Source: Salipaludibacillus daqingensis
GTDB lineage: Bacteria > Bacillota > Bacilli > Bacillales > Salisediminibacteriaceae
Assembly (NCBI RefSeq): GCF_029891575.1
Contig: NZ_JARZHF010000008.1
Span: 1-64,000 of the forward strand
Direction: 5' to 3'
DNA: 64,000 bases
The notes below the pieces were generated by a model that was given only the letters and a program-made list of their open reading frames with translations, was not told where the DNA came from and searched no databases. Shown one piece after another: positions 1-8,014 of the stretch. Every line of letters starts with the position of its first letter. Within the stretch, counting starts at the first letter, position 1. A program made the position numbers and the translations under genes.

Positions 1-192
1 TTGAATGGAATCCAACACTTCGCTTTGAAGAGGTTGCAACTCCTTTTCTTGTGTTAAAGACGTATAAACTTGTCGGATATAAAAGTTGGTTGTGTTATGC
101 ATGTTCTTGGCACGTTGGCACATCTCTTGAAAATATTCGTGCATTCGGTGTCCTTTTTTGACACAAATTTGCATGGTTTTGTAGTTTGCCAT
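1..192 (-). CDS. tnpB: TnpB/OrfB-type transposase, N-terminal part only (runs off the left edge)
   Basis: The reverse strand reads from an ATG at 192 to the window edge without a stop, giving 64 residues that begin MANYKTMQICVKKGHRMHEY. This basic, helical start resembles the N-terminus of IS200/IS605/IS1341-group TnpB proteins, which are RNA-guided nucleases carried by these transposons. A G-rich ribosome-binding site (GGGGGGTG) lies 8 bases before the ATG, so the start is well supported. The RuvC catalytic residues and the zinc finger, which lie further along in the family, are outside the window, so whether the gene is intact cannot be judged. No tnpA is visible on the near side. Assignment rests on the N-terminal pattern only. 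Confidence 0.75.
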   Translation of the reverse strand, partial: MANYKTMQICVKKGHRMHEYFQEMCQRAKNMHNTTNFYIRQVYTSLTQEKELQPLQSEVLDSIQ

Positions 193-538
193 TTGATTTT
201 CACCCCCCAAACATAAGTTCTAATACGTTTATATTACCCAAAAAATTATAAAAATTCTAGTACCAAAACCGCCAATTCACCTCCCACCTAAAATTCTATC
301 GAATTTTTGAGGAAGGAGTCCTCTTGGCTTTTATGATAGAAACTATTTTGTTAGCAAATGAGTTATTCGTACGTATAGTTTCGGCTCATCTGTGGAAAAC
401 TGTGGAAATCGTTTATTTTGGAAACATTTGGAGCTATTTCTCAAAAAAAAGATAGCTGCATATTTACTTAGGTCACTCATTTACAAATCAATTATGAAAA
501 ATGAAATGGGAGATCTTTTACGAAAAGAGGGGCGCGGC
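193..538. other. Non-coding stretch between tnpB and pbpG; probably holds the transposon's left end
   Basis: No gene is supported here. Two small hairpins lie side by side: AAAATTC/GAATTTT (290-307, 4-nt loop) and GAGGA/TCCTC (309-323). IS200/IS605 elements carry subterminal hairpins and lack terminal inverted repeats, so these are candidates for the element boundary, but the exact end cannot be fixed without a copy from elsewhere in the genome. The open frame that continues upstream of pbpG from 392 lacks a ribosome-binding site and is not used. Confidence 0.35.
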
Positions 539-2653
539 ATGGAACTTAGAACAAGAACGGCGTATCAGAAGCGCCGACGAATATGGAAAAAGGTTATTTG
601 GACTGGCGTGTTATCGGTCTTTTTTGGCTTTTTAGCACTAAGTACCCTCGTTTTTTATGCGCATCAAATGGAACCGCCTTCGCTAACGGTACCCGAAACG
701 ACCGTCGTTTATTCTGCCAATGACGAGCGAATTGGCGAGTTTCATCAAGGGGAACATCGGTATTGGATTCCCATTGAAAACATGGGTGATCCGATTGTTG
801 AGGCGACGTTAGCGATTGAAGACCGTCGATTTTACGAGCATTATGGTTTTGATCCGATACGAATTACTCGGGCGATCTTAACGAATATTCAATCGGGTTC
901 GAGAGCGCAAGGGGCAAGTACGATTACACAGCAGTATGCGCGAAATTTATTTTTATCTCATGATAAAACGTGGTTACGTAAGTGGAATGAAGCTTTATAT
1001 GCGCTACGGTTAGAGCTTCATTACTCGAAACAAGACATTCTAGAAGGATATTTAAACACGATTTATTACGGTCATGGGGCGTATGGAATTGAAGCAGCTT
1101 CCAACCTGTATTTTCAAAAAAGTGCCGAAGATTTGAGCTACAGTGAAGCGGCGATGCTCGCTGGTATTCCAAAAGGACCGAGCGTCTACTCTCCTCTCGT
1201 CAACGAAGAACGTTCGATGCAAAGACAAAACATTGTGCTTCAATCGATGAAGGAGAACGGAGCCATCTCAGGAAATCAACTTCTTGCATTTCAGAAGGAG
1301 ACACTTGATTTTTCCCCAGAGCAAGAAATACAAGGAAAACGAGCGGCACCTTATTTTCATGACGCGTTACGGTCATGGCTCACGGAGGAATATAGCTTGG
1401 ATGCAAGCGTTATCGATAGCGGGGGGTTAGACATTCATACGACGTTAGACACGAATTTGCAAAAACAAGCGGAAGAGATCATTAGGAAATCGTTTCAAGA
1501 CGAGGATGAATTGGAAACGGCGTTAGTCGCGATTGATCCTCGAACCGGCGATGTTCGGGCACTTGTTGGTGGGAAAAATTATCAGGAGAGTTCGTATAAT
1601 CGAGCGGTACAGGCGAAACGTCATCCTGGGTCGGCGCTGAAACCATTTTTGTACTACGCAGCGTTAGAGCATGGGCTCCGTCCGAATTCGATGTTGAAAA
1701 GTGAAGAGACGACGTTTGTATTTGACGAAGGAAGACAAGAGTATTCTCCAAGTAACTACAATCATCGTTACGCAGATGATTATATTACGATGCTGCAGGC
1801 GTTAGCGATCTCAGACAATATTTACGCGATGAAGATACATTTTTTATTAGGGTTTGAAGATCTACAGGAAAAGGCCGCTCGTTTCGGAATCGAAAGTCCG
1901 TTAGAAGCGGTGCCTGCGTTGGCTCTTGGATCAAGTGACGTCGGAGTGATGGAATTAGTCAATAGCTACAGTCCGTTTGCCAATGGTGGATACCGCGTTC
2001 AGCCTCGATTTGTCGAAAAAATTGTTGATCGGGATGGAAACGTTATTTTTGAAGAGGAAGTCGAGCGTTCGCAAGATTTGAACCCTGCATATACGGCAAT
2101 AATGACCGATATGATGAAGGGAATGTTTGAGCCGGAATTAAGCTCGAGTTACGGAGCAGTCACCGGTGGAAGTATTGCTGATGTGGTTGATCGCCCTGTT
2201 GCTGGGAAAAGTGGGTCTACGTCTTCTGATAGTTGGATGATCGGTTACACTCCGCAACTCGTGTCTGGTGTATGGACGGGTTACGATGATTCTCGCGAGT
2301 TAGATAATGGGGATTCTTACCATTCAAAAGAAATTTGGGCGTCATTTATGAAAGAAGCGTTGAAAGATGATTTAAAGTTAACCTTTCAGGTTCCAAAAAA
2401 TGTGACGGAAGTGGACATCAATCCGTTCAACGGCTTGCTTGCTGATGAAGGTTCCCCTGTCAGTCGACCAACGTTGTTTTTTAACGGGACGGAACCTACG
2501 GAATATAGCTCAAGTGAGAGGAAAGAAACAGAGGAAGAGGAGAAAGAAGAGACAAACGATCACGTTGATGAGGAGAAATACGAACAATTTAAGAAACGAG
2601 AAGAAGAAAAAAAAGAGAAATGGCTAGATCGTCTGGTCGATTGGTTTAACTAG
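539..2653 (+). CDS. pbpG: Class A penicillin-binding protein (transglycosylase/transpeptidase), PbpG-like
   Basis: Bifunctional peptidoglycan synthase that polymerises lipid II and cross-links stem peptides outside the membrane. The start is the ATG at 539, preceded by an AGAGGGGCG site; the frame is open 49 codons further up but without a site. The 704-residue protein has a basic cytoplasmic tail, one membrane anchor (about 19-41), a glycosyltransferase domain with catalytic Glu94 in AIEDRRFYEHYG, and a transpeptidase domain with Ser365 in the SALK motif, an SDN motif and KSG in place of KTG. The C-terminal ~50 residues are a highly charged Glu/Lys tail. Length fits the PBP2c/2d group (about 700) and not PBP1 (over 900). 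Neighbours ywhD and ywhB match the B. subtilis ywhE (pbpG) locus, which supports PbpG, a sporulation-linked synthase there. Confidence 0.88.
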   Translation: MELRTRTAYQKRRRIWKKVIWTGVLSVFFGFLALSTLVFYAHQMEPPSLTVPETTVVYSANDERIGEFHQGEHRYWIPIENMGDPIVEATLAIEDRRFYEHYGFDPIRITRAILTNIQSGSRAQGASTITQQYARNLFLSHDKTWLRKWNEALYALRLELHYSKQDILEGYLNTIYYGHGAYGIEAASNLYFQKSAEDLSYSEAAMLAGIPKGPSVYSPLVNEERSMQRQNIVLQSMKENGAISGNQLLAFQKETLDFSPEQEIQGKRAAPYFHDALRSWLTEEYSLDASVIDSGGLDIHTTLDTNLQKQAEEIIRKSFQDEDELETALVAIDPRTGDVRALVGGKNYQESSYNRAVQAKRHPGSALKPFLYYAALEHGLRPNSMLKSEETTFVFDEGRQEYSPSNYNHRYADDYITMLQALAISDNIYAMKIHFLLGFEDLQEKAARFGIESPLEAVPALALGSSDVGVMELVNSYSPFANGGYRVQPRFVEKIVDRDGNVIFEEEVERSQDLNPAYTAIMTDMMKGMFEPELSSSYGAVTGGSIADVVDRPVAGKSGSTSSDSWMIGYTPQLVSGVWTGYDDSRELDNGDSYHSKEIWASFMKEALKDDLKLTFQVPKNVTEVDINPFNGLLADEGSPVSRPTLFFNGTEPTEYSSSERKETEEEEKEETNDHVDEEKYEQFKKREEEKKEKWLDRLVDWFN

Positions 2654-2672
2654 ACGATCCCTTCTAAATATA

Positions 2673-2724
2673 GACAGAAAAACAGACGAAAGGGACTGAG
2701 TCCGCCTTCGTCTGTTTTCCTGTC
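2673..2724 (+). terminator. Intrinsic terminator after pbpG
   Basis: A long stem pairs AAAACAGACGAA with TTCGTCTGTTTT, extended by outer GACAG/CTGTC. The U tract is short and partly inside the stem, so strength is uncertain. Confidence 0.6.
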
Positions 2725-2898
2725 TTAGACTATATTAAGTGTGTGAATTTCAGTGTACAAAAATTACCTTTATCTAGCAATAGGGATTTGATAAGTTCAC
2801 ACTTTATTCACAATTTCATTTAAGCCTGAATGTGATTCGCTTTAGCGATTCGACATTTCCGTGAAACTGCTTATCCCCGATCCCGATAATAAGGAATA

Positions 2899-3435
2899 CT
2901 ATTCCACCGTTAAATCTTGTTTCAACTGATCATCTGCTCGTTCCCACATGCCTTCGTTGAAATTCTCAAGGAAGTCTTTTAAGATTCCTTTTGAGCGGTC
3001 ATCCATTTGCGAAACGATAATTTTACGCTTTAATGATTTATCCATGTGATTCACGTGTTCAGGAAGACTTTTATATCCGCGACGAATTTCACGGTCCACA
3101 GTCATCTCACAAGCCGTCACACCAACATAGGCTGGTCCACCTTTGATCGGTTCCACCGTTACCCACACAAGCCAGAACGGGCGACCATTCGGGACTTCTT
3201 CTTTCGTTTTTAAAAACTTAATGCCTTTTTCAACTGCACTTCGGGCATGAAGCGCTCCCATGTCAACCTCAGCAGTTCCTTCATCCACATCAACAAAAAC
3301 AGGTGTAATATTGTTTAAATTCAATGTTCCGACACCGTAACCACCGTGTCCGTCTGTCGAGTCTCCACTTAAGATGTTAAATCCTTTACTCATTTTTTTG
3401 ATTTTTTCATTTTTTTGCTTATCTGATTCGTTCAT
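2899..3435 (-). CDS. ywhD: YwhD family protein, function unknown
   Basis: A 178-residue soluble protein matching the YwhD family of Bacillaceae: a lysine-rich start, then GFNILSGDSTDGHGGYGVGT, a conserved Asp/Glu-rich strand segment and the ALHARSAVEKGIKFL helix. The biochemical role of the family is not known. The start ATG at 3435 follows GGTGAGGG at suitable spacing. It lies tail-to-tail with pbpG and near ywhB, as in B. subtilis, so the identification is supported by synteny as well as sequence. No signal peptide or membrane segment is seen. Confidence 0.85.
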   Translation of the reverse strand: MNESDKQKNEKIKKMSKGFNILSGDSTDGHGGYGVGTLNLNNITPVFVDVDEGTAEVDMGALHARSAVEKGIKFLKTKEEVPNGRPFWLVWVTVEPIKGGPAYVGVTACEMTVDREIRRGYKSLPEHVNHMDKSLKRKIIVSQMDDRSKGILKDFLENFNEGMWERADDQLKQDLTVE

Positions 3436-3828
3436 CGACTATCCCTCACCTTCACTCATATCATCGTTATTTTCAAGCTACTTGCCTACGATTTCTTATT
3501 ATCTAACACGTTTCCATCGCTAAGGGGTTTGTTCTCCCTGCGTTTATACTTTATACTGCTTAAGGTTTTCTGAAACACCTGTTACGATCCTAACGTTAGT
3601 TTATCATACTATGTTTTTAAGATGCACAAGTTACAAACCGAGAAAATTCCGTTTTTTAAAGGAAAAATGACGAGACGTGTGGAAATTATTCTGTGAGGGA
3701 AATTCACCCGCCGTATAACGAAAGACTTTGTGATACGATAAGGTTGGTCATAGCACTTCTTAAAAAAATATGACAAGACTTATCGCAACAAAGTGAGCAA
3801 AATGAATGATGCGAAAGGAGATTATACA
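3436..3828. other. Divergent intergenic region between ywhD and ywhB
   Basis: About 390 bases that must hold the promoters of both flanking genes. I see no convincing paired -35/-10 hexamers, no riboswitch-like conserved core and no repeat. Confidence 0.4.
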
Positions 3829-4014
3829 ATGCCAATCGTAACAGTGAAAATGTTAGAAGGTCGTGATGACGAGCAAAAACGCGCCCTCGTCGAAAAAGTG
3901 ACGGCAGCAGTTTGTGAAACAACAAATGCACCAGCAGAAAGAGTGTCTGTGGTTATCGAAGAAATGTCACCAAACAACTTCGGCGTAGCCGGTACACGCG
4001 CTAGCGACAAATAA
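3829..4014 (+). CDS. ywhB: 4-oxalocrotonate (2-hydroxymuconate) tautomerase family protein, YwhB-like
   Basis: A 61-residue protein starting MPIVTVKMLEGRDDEQKRAL. Removal of the initiator Met would expose Pro1, the catalytic base of the 4-OT family, and a conserved Arg follows in the first helix. Length is exactly that of the family (about 60). The start is fixed by AAAGGAG eight bases before the ATG; the in-frame upstream ATG at 3793 lacks a site. B. subtilis YwhB has promiscuous tautomerase activity and its true substrate is unclear, so no pathway is assigned. Synteny with ywhD and pbpG supports the name. Confidence 0.9.
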   Translation: MPIVTVKMLEGRDDEQKRALVEKVTAAVCETTNAPAERVSVVIEEMSPNNFGVAGTRASDK

Positions 4015-4023
4015 ACAAATAAG

Positions 4024-4069
4024 GACTCCTCAAAGTAGCGATTAGGTTACTTTTGAGGAGTCTTTTTTT
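4024..4069. terminator. Strong terminator after ywhB
   Basis: GACTCCTCAAAGTA pairs with TACTTTTGAGGAGTC, followed on the + strand by seven Ts. On the other strand it lies immediately after the stop of the convergent gene at 4068, so it could serve both. Confidence 0.9.
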
Positions 4070-4418
4070 ATGTTAATTCTGCGATGGCGAGCTGCAAACA
4101 TTTCTGATAAAAATCAAATCGTTCATTTTTTTGATATTGCTCTAACTCTTCATCGATCCACTGAAAACTCAACGTTAACATTTCGCCCGGCACGTCTCTT
4201 GTGACTAGAACTTGGTGAAGCCATAAGGCGTAGTCTATGAAAATTTGTTCATTTTTTAATAGATAGGCGTTTTTCAAATAATTCAAGTGGTGCATCAAGT
4301 CTTGTTTCGTATGCTTTCGACCTCTGTCTCCGAATACCGCTAATTCTTCGCCATGCTCAGTGTAAAACCTTTCTGTTAACTGATCAGCTAGAGCTTCTTC
4401 GTTTAATTCTGCACTCAT
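4068..4418 (-). CDS. Uncharacterised 116-residue protein in the ywfO-ywgA operon
   Basis: I do not recognise this protein. It is predicted soluble and helical, acidic, rich in Glu, Leu and aromatic residues, with repeated heptad-like stretches (for example HHLNYLKNAYLLKNEQIFID) and no Cys pair, signal peptide or membrane segment. It is the third gene of a compact set (ywfO, ywgA, then this gene 15 bases after the ywgA stop), so it is probably co-transcribed and co-regulated with them. The helical pattern with a central ALWLHQVL segment recalls small helical-bundle or N-terminal sensory modules, but that is only a resemblance. Confidence 0.75.
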   Translation of the reverse strand: MSAELNEEALADQLTERFYTEHGEELAVFGDRGRKHTKQDLMHHLNYLKNAYLLKNEQIFIDYALWLHQVLVTRDVPGEMLTLSFQWIDEELEQYQKNERFDFYQKCLQLAIAELT

Positions 4419-4433
4419 CCGTCATCGCCCCCT

Positions 4434-4943
4434 TTAATGCGTTGTCGCTGCTTCGGATAGCTGGTCTATGTATGCGTAAGCTTCTTCCATGTCTTGGTTT
4501 GTATAGTTTTGTTTTGCTTTAAATTTAAAAACTTTCGTCTCTACTTCTTCACGTGGTAAATCGTCAAAATATAAAATAGTCGATACCAATTCAAGAAATT
4601 TAGCACTTTGCTCATTCATTTGAAGCAACATTTCACTCACATCTGGAAAATCCAACGACATCATTGCTAAAAAGGCGTCTCCTTTTTCCGATAGCTCGTA
4701 ACGATACTGCTGGTAGCCGGCTTTCTTTTCTTTCACTTCCGAGACAAATTGGAGCTGGCACACTTCCTCCATTCGAAGCGAAAGCTCCTCGGAGTAAGGT
4801 CCGAACATGTGCAACTGATATTTTTCATAAAAAGGCACGTTCATCTTTTGCGCAATATAGACCATCTTCTGCAATTTTTTCCGGCCAACAATCTCACCAG
4901 TTTGTTTAAATAATGCCAGTAATTTGGCATGTTCGTTAAGCAT
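4434..4943 (-). CDS. ywgA: YwgA family protein
   Basis: A 169-residue protein matching the YwgA family. The N-terminal part (KLLALFKQTGEIVGRKKLQK, then FGPYSEEL) has the look of a winged-helix-like module as seen in YwgA and in some antitoxin/phage relatives; the C-terminal half is helical. The function in B. subtilis is unknown. The start at 4943 lies 3 bases downstream of the ywfO stop, so the two are very probably translated from one message and may be functionally linked. Confidence 0.82.
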   Translation of the reverse strand: MLNEHAKLLALFKQTGEIVGRKKLQKMVYIAQKMNVPFYEKYQLHMFGPYSEELSLRMEEVCQLQFVSEVKEKKAGYQQYRYELSEKGDAFLAMMSLDFPDVSEMLLQMNEQSAKFLELVSTILYFDDLPREEVETKVFKFKAKQNYTNQDMEEAYAYIDQLSEAATTH

Positions 4944-4946
4944 CTG

Positions 4947-6257
4947 TTACCCCTCCTGACTCATAAGTAAAGACATAATTCTGCGCTTTTCTTCTGGAAA
5001 CGTTGATTCATCTTCAAGCAGATCTTTCGGGAAGTACAATTTATGATCCGTTCGTTTCTTACCAGAAATCGCTTCAACGACGTCTGATTGACGAGAAAGT
5101 TCCTTTAGTTCCCCATTTGGCATTAATAAGTGAATAGGCACTCGTTCATCTTTATCCTTTTCACCTGGACGATAAAAATCATATGGCAAGTCAGAAGAGG
5201 AATCGATGACAAGATAATAGTCCGGATTCAGACCGATTTTTTCGAAAAGTTGTTTCAACTCTGGCCATATAACCATCTGCTTGCCAGGATCGCACTCCAC
5301 GTATTTAAATAGTCGCCGGTTCATAAACCGCAGACATAGATCGCTTAAAATCGGATCATCTTCCTCCTCCCACGCTTGAAAATAATAGAGAATAATCGAT
5401 TCATCCAATTTCAAATAATCCTTCAGCGTCACATGATCATTGAACATCGACTTGAAGTGAGTTGGTGTGATTTTAAATGGATAGTCGTCGGCAAGAAGCT
5501 CTTTCGCTCGGTGAAGAATCTTGCTTAGAATCACTTCCGCACTTCGCGTCACCGGATGGAAATACACTTGCCAGTACATTTGATACCGACTCATAATGTA
5601 ATCTTCCACGGCGTGCATGCCGCTATGTTTGAACACCGCCTGGTCTTCCATCGGTCGCATCACGCGAAGGAGCCGCTCCATGTCAAACTGCCCGTAGCTG
5701 ACACCTGTGTAAAACGCATCGCGGAGCAAATAATCCATCCGGTCCGCATCAATCTGACTGGAGATCAGGCTGACCAATAGCTTGTTATCGTAGGTTTTTG
5801 CAATGACATTAGCTACTTTTGTTGGAAAGTCTTTCCCCATTTTTTGTAAAACGGCGTTTATTTCTGTATCACCAAGGATAATATGCCTTGTCCATTTTTC
5901 GTGATCCATATGGAATACTTTTTCGAATGAATGAGAAAATGGTCCGTGCCCCACGTCGTGAAGGAGCGCTGATGCTAAACAGACAAGACGCTCATCTGGA
6001 TCCCATTCGCTTTTTTTCTGTAAGTTTTCCACCATTCTTCTCATCACTTCATACACACCGAGGGAATGATTAAATCGTGTATGCTCCGCACCATGAAACG
6101 TGAGAAACGTCGTTCCTAGCTGGCGTATTCTCCTCAACCGCTGAAATTCCTTCGTGCCAATAAGCTCCCAAATGAGCTCATCATTCACATGAATATACCG
6201 GTGAACGGGATCTTTGAAGACTTTCTCTTCTGTTAGCTTTCCGTCTAGCCTTTTCAT
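4947..6257 (-). CDS. ywfO: HD-domain phosphohydrolase, YwfO-like
   Basis: A 436-residue protein of the HD superfamily. The metal-binding HD signature is complete: FNHSLGVYEVMRRM supplies the first His, LASALLHDVGHGPFSHSFE supplies the His-Asp pair and later residues, and IDADRMDYLLRDA the last Asp. Relatives are dGTPase-like nucleotide phosphohydrolases; B. subtilis YwfO has been linked to nucleotide hydrolysis, so a dNTP-type substrate is the best guess. It heads the ywfO-ywgA-unknown operon. Cytosolic; no membrane segment. The start ATG at 6257 follows GGAAGGGGC. Confidence 0.88.
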   Translation of the reverse strand: MKRLDGKLTEEKVFKDPVHRYIHVNDELIWELIGTKEFQRLRRIRQLGTTFLTFHGAEHTRFNHSLGVYEVMRRMVENLQKKSEWDPDERLVCLASALLHDVGHGPFSHSFEKVFHMDHEKWTRHIILGDTEINAVLQKMGKDFPTKVANVIAKTYDNKLLVSLISSQIDADRMDYLLRDAFYTGVSYGQFDMERLLRVMRPMEDQAVFKHSGMHAVEDYIMSRYQMYWQVYFHPVTRSAEVILSKILHRAKELLADDYPFKITPTHFKSMFNDHVTLKDYLKLDESIILYYFQAWEEEDDPILSDLCLRFMNRRLFKYVECDPGKQMVIWPELKQLFEKIGLNPDYYLVIDSSSDLPYDFYRPGEKDKDERVPIHLLMPNGELKELSRQSDVVEAISGKKRTDHKLYFPKDLLEDESTFPEEKRRIMSLLMSQEG

Positions 6258-6410
6258 TCAGGTCTAGCCCCTTCCTCTATTTATGACACTACTGTTATTT
6301 ATCTGACTTTATTATACAAGACATACAGGGGGAATAAATAGCATGATTTTTTGATGGGATTTTAATTTTTTCGATAAGCAGGTTTTATAATTGGAAATAA
6401 TTTGCTTGAG

Positions 6411-6522
6411 CGCGCGCATATTGCTGATTTACGCGCGCTCCCTCTCGAATTCCGCGCGCACACGACGACTTTCCGCGCGCTTCCCCCTATTTTCCGCGCC
6501 CGACCCTTAATTACCCGAGCCA
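6411..6522. repeat. Six-unit tandem repeat, exact 21-bp period, CGCGCGC core
   Basis: CGCGCGC occurs at 6411, 6432, 6453 and 6474, degenerates to CGCGCCC at 6495 and to CGAGCCA at 6516: six positions exactly 21 bases apart, each followed by 14 bases of mostly unrelated, AT-richer sequence. It lies in the gap upstream of ywfO. The GC content stands out sharply from the flanks. An open frame through it would read as Ala-Arg-rich heptads, which I take as an artefact of the period. Confidence 0.9.
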
Positions 6523-6540
6523 CTTCTCGATTTTTTTCAA

Positions 6541-6575
6541 AAATAAAAATGCAGAGACCCTCATTTGGGCTCTGC
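6541..6575 (-). terminator. Terminator after the small DUF1450-like gene
   Basis: On the minus strand, GCAGAG.CCC pairs with GGG.CTCTGC, followed by ATTTTTATTT. Confidence 0.8.
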
Positions 6576-6613
6576 ACGTATCTTTCTTTTCTATTATTGC
6601 CACTTATTGCTCA

Positions 6614-6835
6614 TTACTTCATCCGTTTTTCCACTTTTTGCAACAATTGATCCTCATCCATGGCGGAAACAGCCCGTTCATTCACAAACACGAACACCTT
6701 TTTCCGACCTGGGCCACAGTATGACTGACAAGCGATGTCAATCTCTGCTTCAGGATCGAGCTTCTTCAATTTTGGAACTAATGTTTTACTATTTGTGGCC
6801 TGGCAGTCGTCACAAATGCTAAACTTATTTGCCAT
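6614..6835 (-). CDS. Small DUF1450-like, thioredoxin-fold-like cysteine protein
   Basis: A 73-residue protein with CDDC at residues 7-10 and a second Cys pair in CQSYCGP near the middle, a spacing typical of DUF1450/YuzB-type proteins, which look like shrunken thioredoxin or [2Fe-2S] ferredoxin folds. Function is unknown; metal or redox binding is inferred from the four cysteines. I chose the ATG at 6835 because AAGGATG and GGTGGG lie just before it, whereas the in-frame ATG at 6847 has its site touching the start. It is a single-gene unit divergent from lipL. Confidence 0.7.
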   Translation of the reverse strand: MANKFSICDDCQATNSKTLVPKLKKLDPEAEIDIACQSYCGPGRKKVFVFVNERAVSAMDEDQLLQKVEKRMK

Positions 6836-7046
6836 TTCCCACCACATCCTTTATTCGGTCGACAATATCGACCAATCTATTTTTAATGTTTGATCTCTCT
6901 TCATGACGCACACCCTGTTTAGAAGGGGCTACTGGAGTATTTTACAACTATCTGTTTACTAAATGCAAGAGGTTTCGCTAAAACAGTTTCTAGAAATATG
7001 ATATAATTTTCACGGTTTGAAAAGAGATCGTAGAGGAGCTCAAACG

Positions 7047-7892
7047 ATGACTATACAACAATTACTCTACCGGAAAAAGTGGTTGTTTTTTGATCAATCT
7101 GTATCCGGTTTAGCCATGAATCCCATCCACTCGTTTGCAATGGATGACACACTATGCCGTCGGGTTGGCGAACAAGATGGTACTGGCATTGCCCGTTCGT
7201 GGGTCCACGATAAAACTGTAGTTCTTGGCATTCAAGACAGTAGATTGCCGTTTATAAACGATGGCGTCCAATTTTTAACAGAAAAAGGATATCAAGTCAT
7301 TATCCGAAATTCAGGCGGATTAGCTGTTGTCCTCGATCCTGGAATATACAACTTATCGCTCGTTTTTCGAGAAGATAAAGGGCTGTCGATCGATCGAGGG
7401 TATGATCTGATGGTTGCTTTTACCCGTTCGATTCTAAACGAGCTGAATGAAAACATCGTCGACGGGGAAATCAAAGAGTCCTACTGTCCAGGTCGCTATG
7501 ATTTAAGTGTCCACGGCCAAAAATTCGCAGGCATTTCGCAACGACGCATTCGCGGTGGCGTCGCTGTTCAAATATACCTTGCCATGAATGGGAGCGGTTC
7601 TGAGCGGGCGAAACTGATTGAGGAGTTTTACCGACGAGCTGTGAACGGTGCACCAACAAAGTACGAATACCCGCGCATTGTCCCTGAAAAAATGGCTTCG
7701 TTAGAGGAATTATCAGGTCACCCTTTCACATCAGAAACGTTAAACCACCGAACACTTCAACAGTTGCAACAACAAAGCGATCAATTAGCTATGTACGAAC
7801 TAAACGAGGAAGACTGGGAACGCTACGAGTACAATTTAGCTCGTATGGTGAAACGAAACGAAAAAGTCTCTCCTCTCGATGAAGAAAATTGA
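7047..7892 (+). CDS. lipL: Octanoyl-[GcvH]:protein N-octanoyltransferase LipL
   Basis: A 281-residue protein of the lipoate-protein ligase fold that, in Bacillus, moves octanoyl groups from GcvH to E2 subunits of 2-oxo-acid dehydrogenases (amidotransfer step of lipoate assembly). Family features seen: RNSGGLAVVLDPG (the RRxxGG-like substrate loop), the YCPGRYDLSVHGQKFAGISQRR segment that carries the acyl-thioester Cys (the Cys of YCPG) and the conserved Lys. The start at 7047 follows GAGGAGC; a TTG ten codons upstream lacks a site. A TATAAT at 7002-7007 is the likely -10. Location between ywfO and pta matches B. subtilis ywfL. Confidence 0.9.
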   Translation: MTIQQLLYRKKWLFFDQSVSGLAMNPIHSFAMDDTLCRRVGEQDGTGIARSWVHDKTVVLGIQDSRLPFINDGVQFLTEKGYQVIIRNSGGLAVVLDPGIYNLSLVFREDKGLSIDRGYDLMVAFTRSILNELNENIVDGEIKESYCPGRYDLSVHGQKFAGISQRRIRGGVAVQIYLAMNGSGSERAKLIEEFYRRAVNGAPTKYEYPRIVPEKMASLEELSGHPFTSETLNHRTLQQLQQQSDQLAMYELNEEDWERYEYNLARMVKRNEKVSPLDEEN

Positions 7893-7988
7893 CTAGGATA
7901 TTTTTTGGAAAAGAATGATATTCTAGCCAAGTGCAATGCATGGGAGATGCTACAATCTCATACAAACAATGCCGTGTCTTTTCAGAAG

Positions 7989-8014
7989 AAAAACGCCTCC
8001 ATTTAGGCGTTTTT
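7989..8014. terminator. Bidirectional terminator between lipL and ku
   Basis: AAAAACGCCT pairs with AGGCGTTTTT around a 6-base loop; A and T runs flank both sides. The ku stop codon lies inside the loop/stem. Confidence 0.85.

Noticed and set aside
392-538. 49-codon N-terminal extension of pbpG
   Set aside because: No ribosome-binding site; the ATG at 539 has one and gives the family's usual cytoplasmic tail.
6411-6522. CRISPR-like array of CGCGCGC with 14-base spacers
   Set aside because: Repeat and spacer are far too short and no cas genes are present.
6362-6577. Minus-strand frame of 71 residues rich in Ala-Arg-Lys heptads
   Set aside because: It is created by the 21-bp (7-codon) DNA repeat, has no ribosome-binding site and lies over a terminator.
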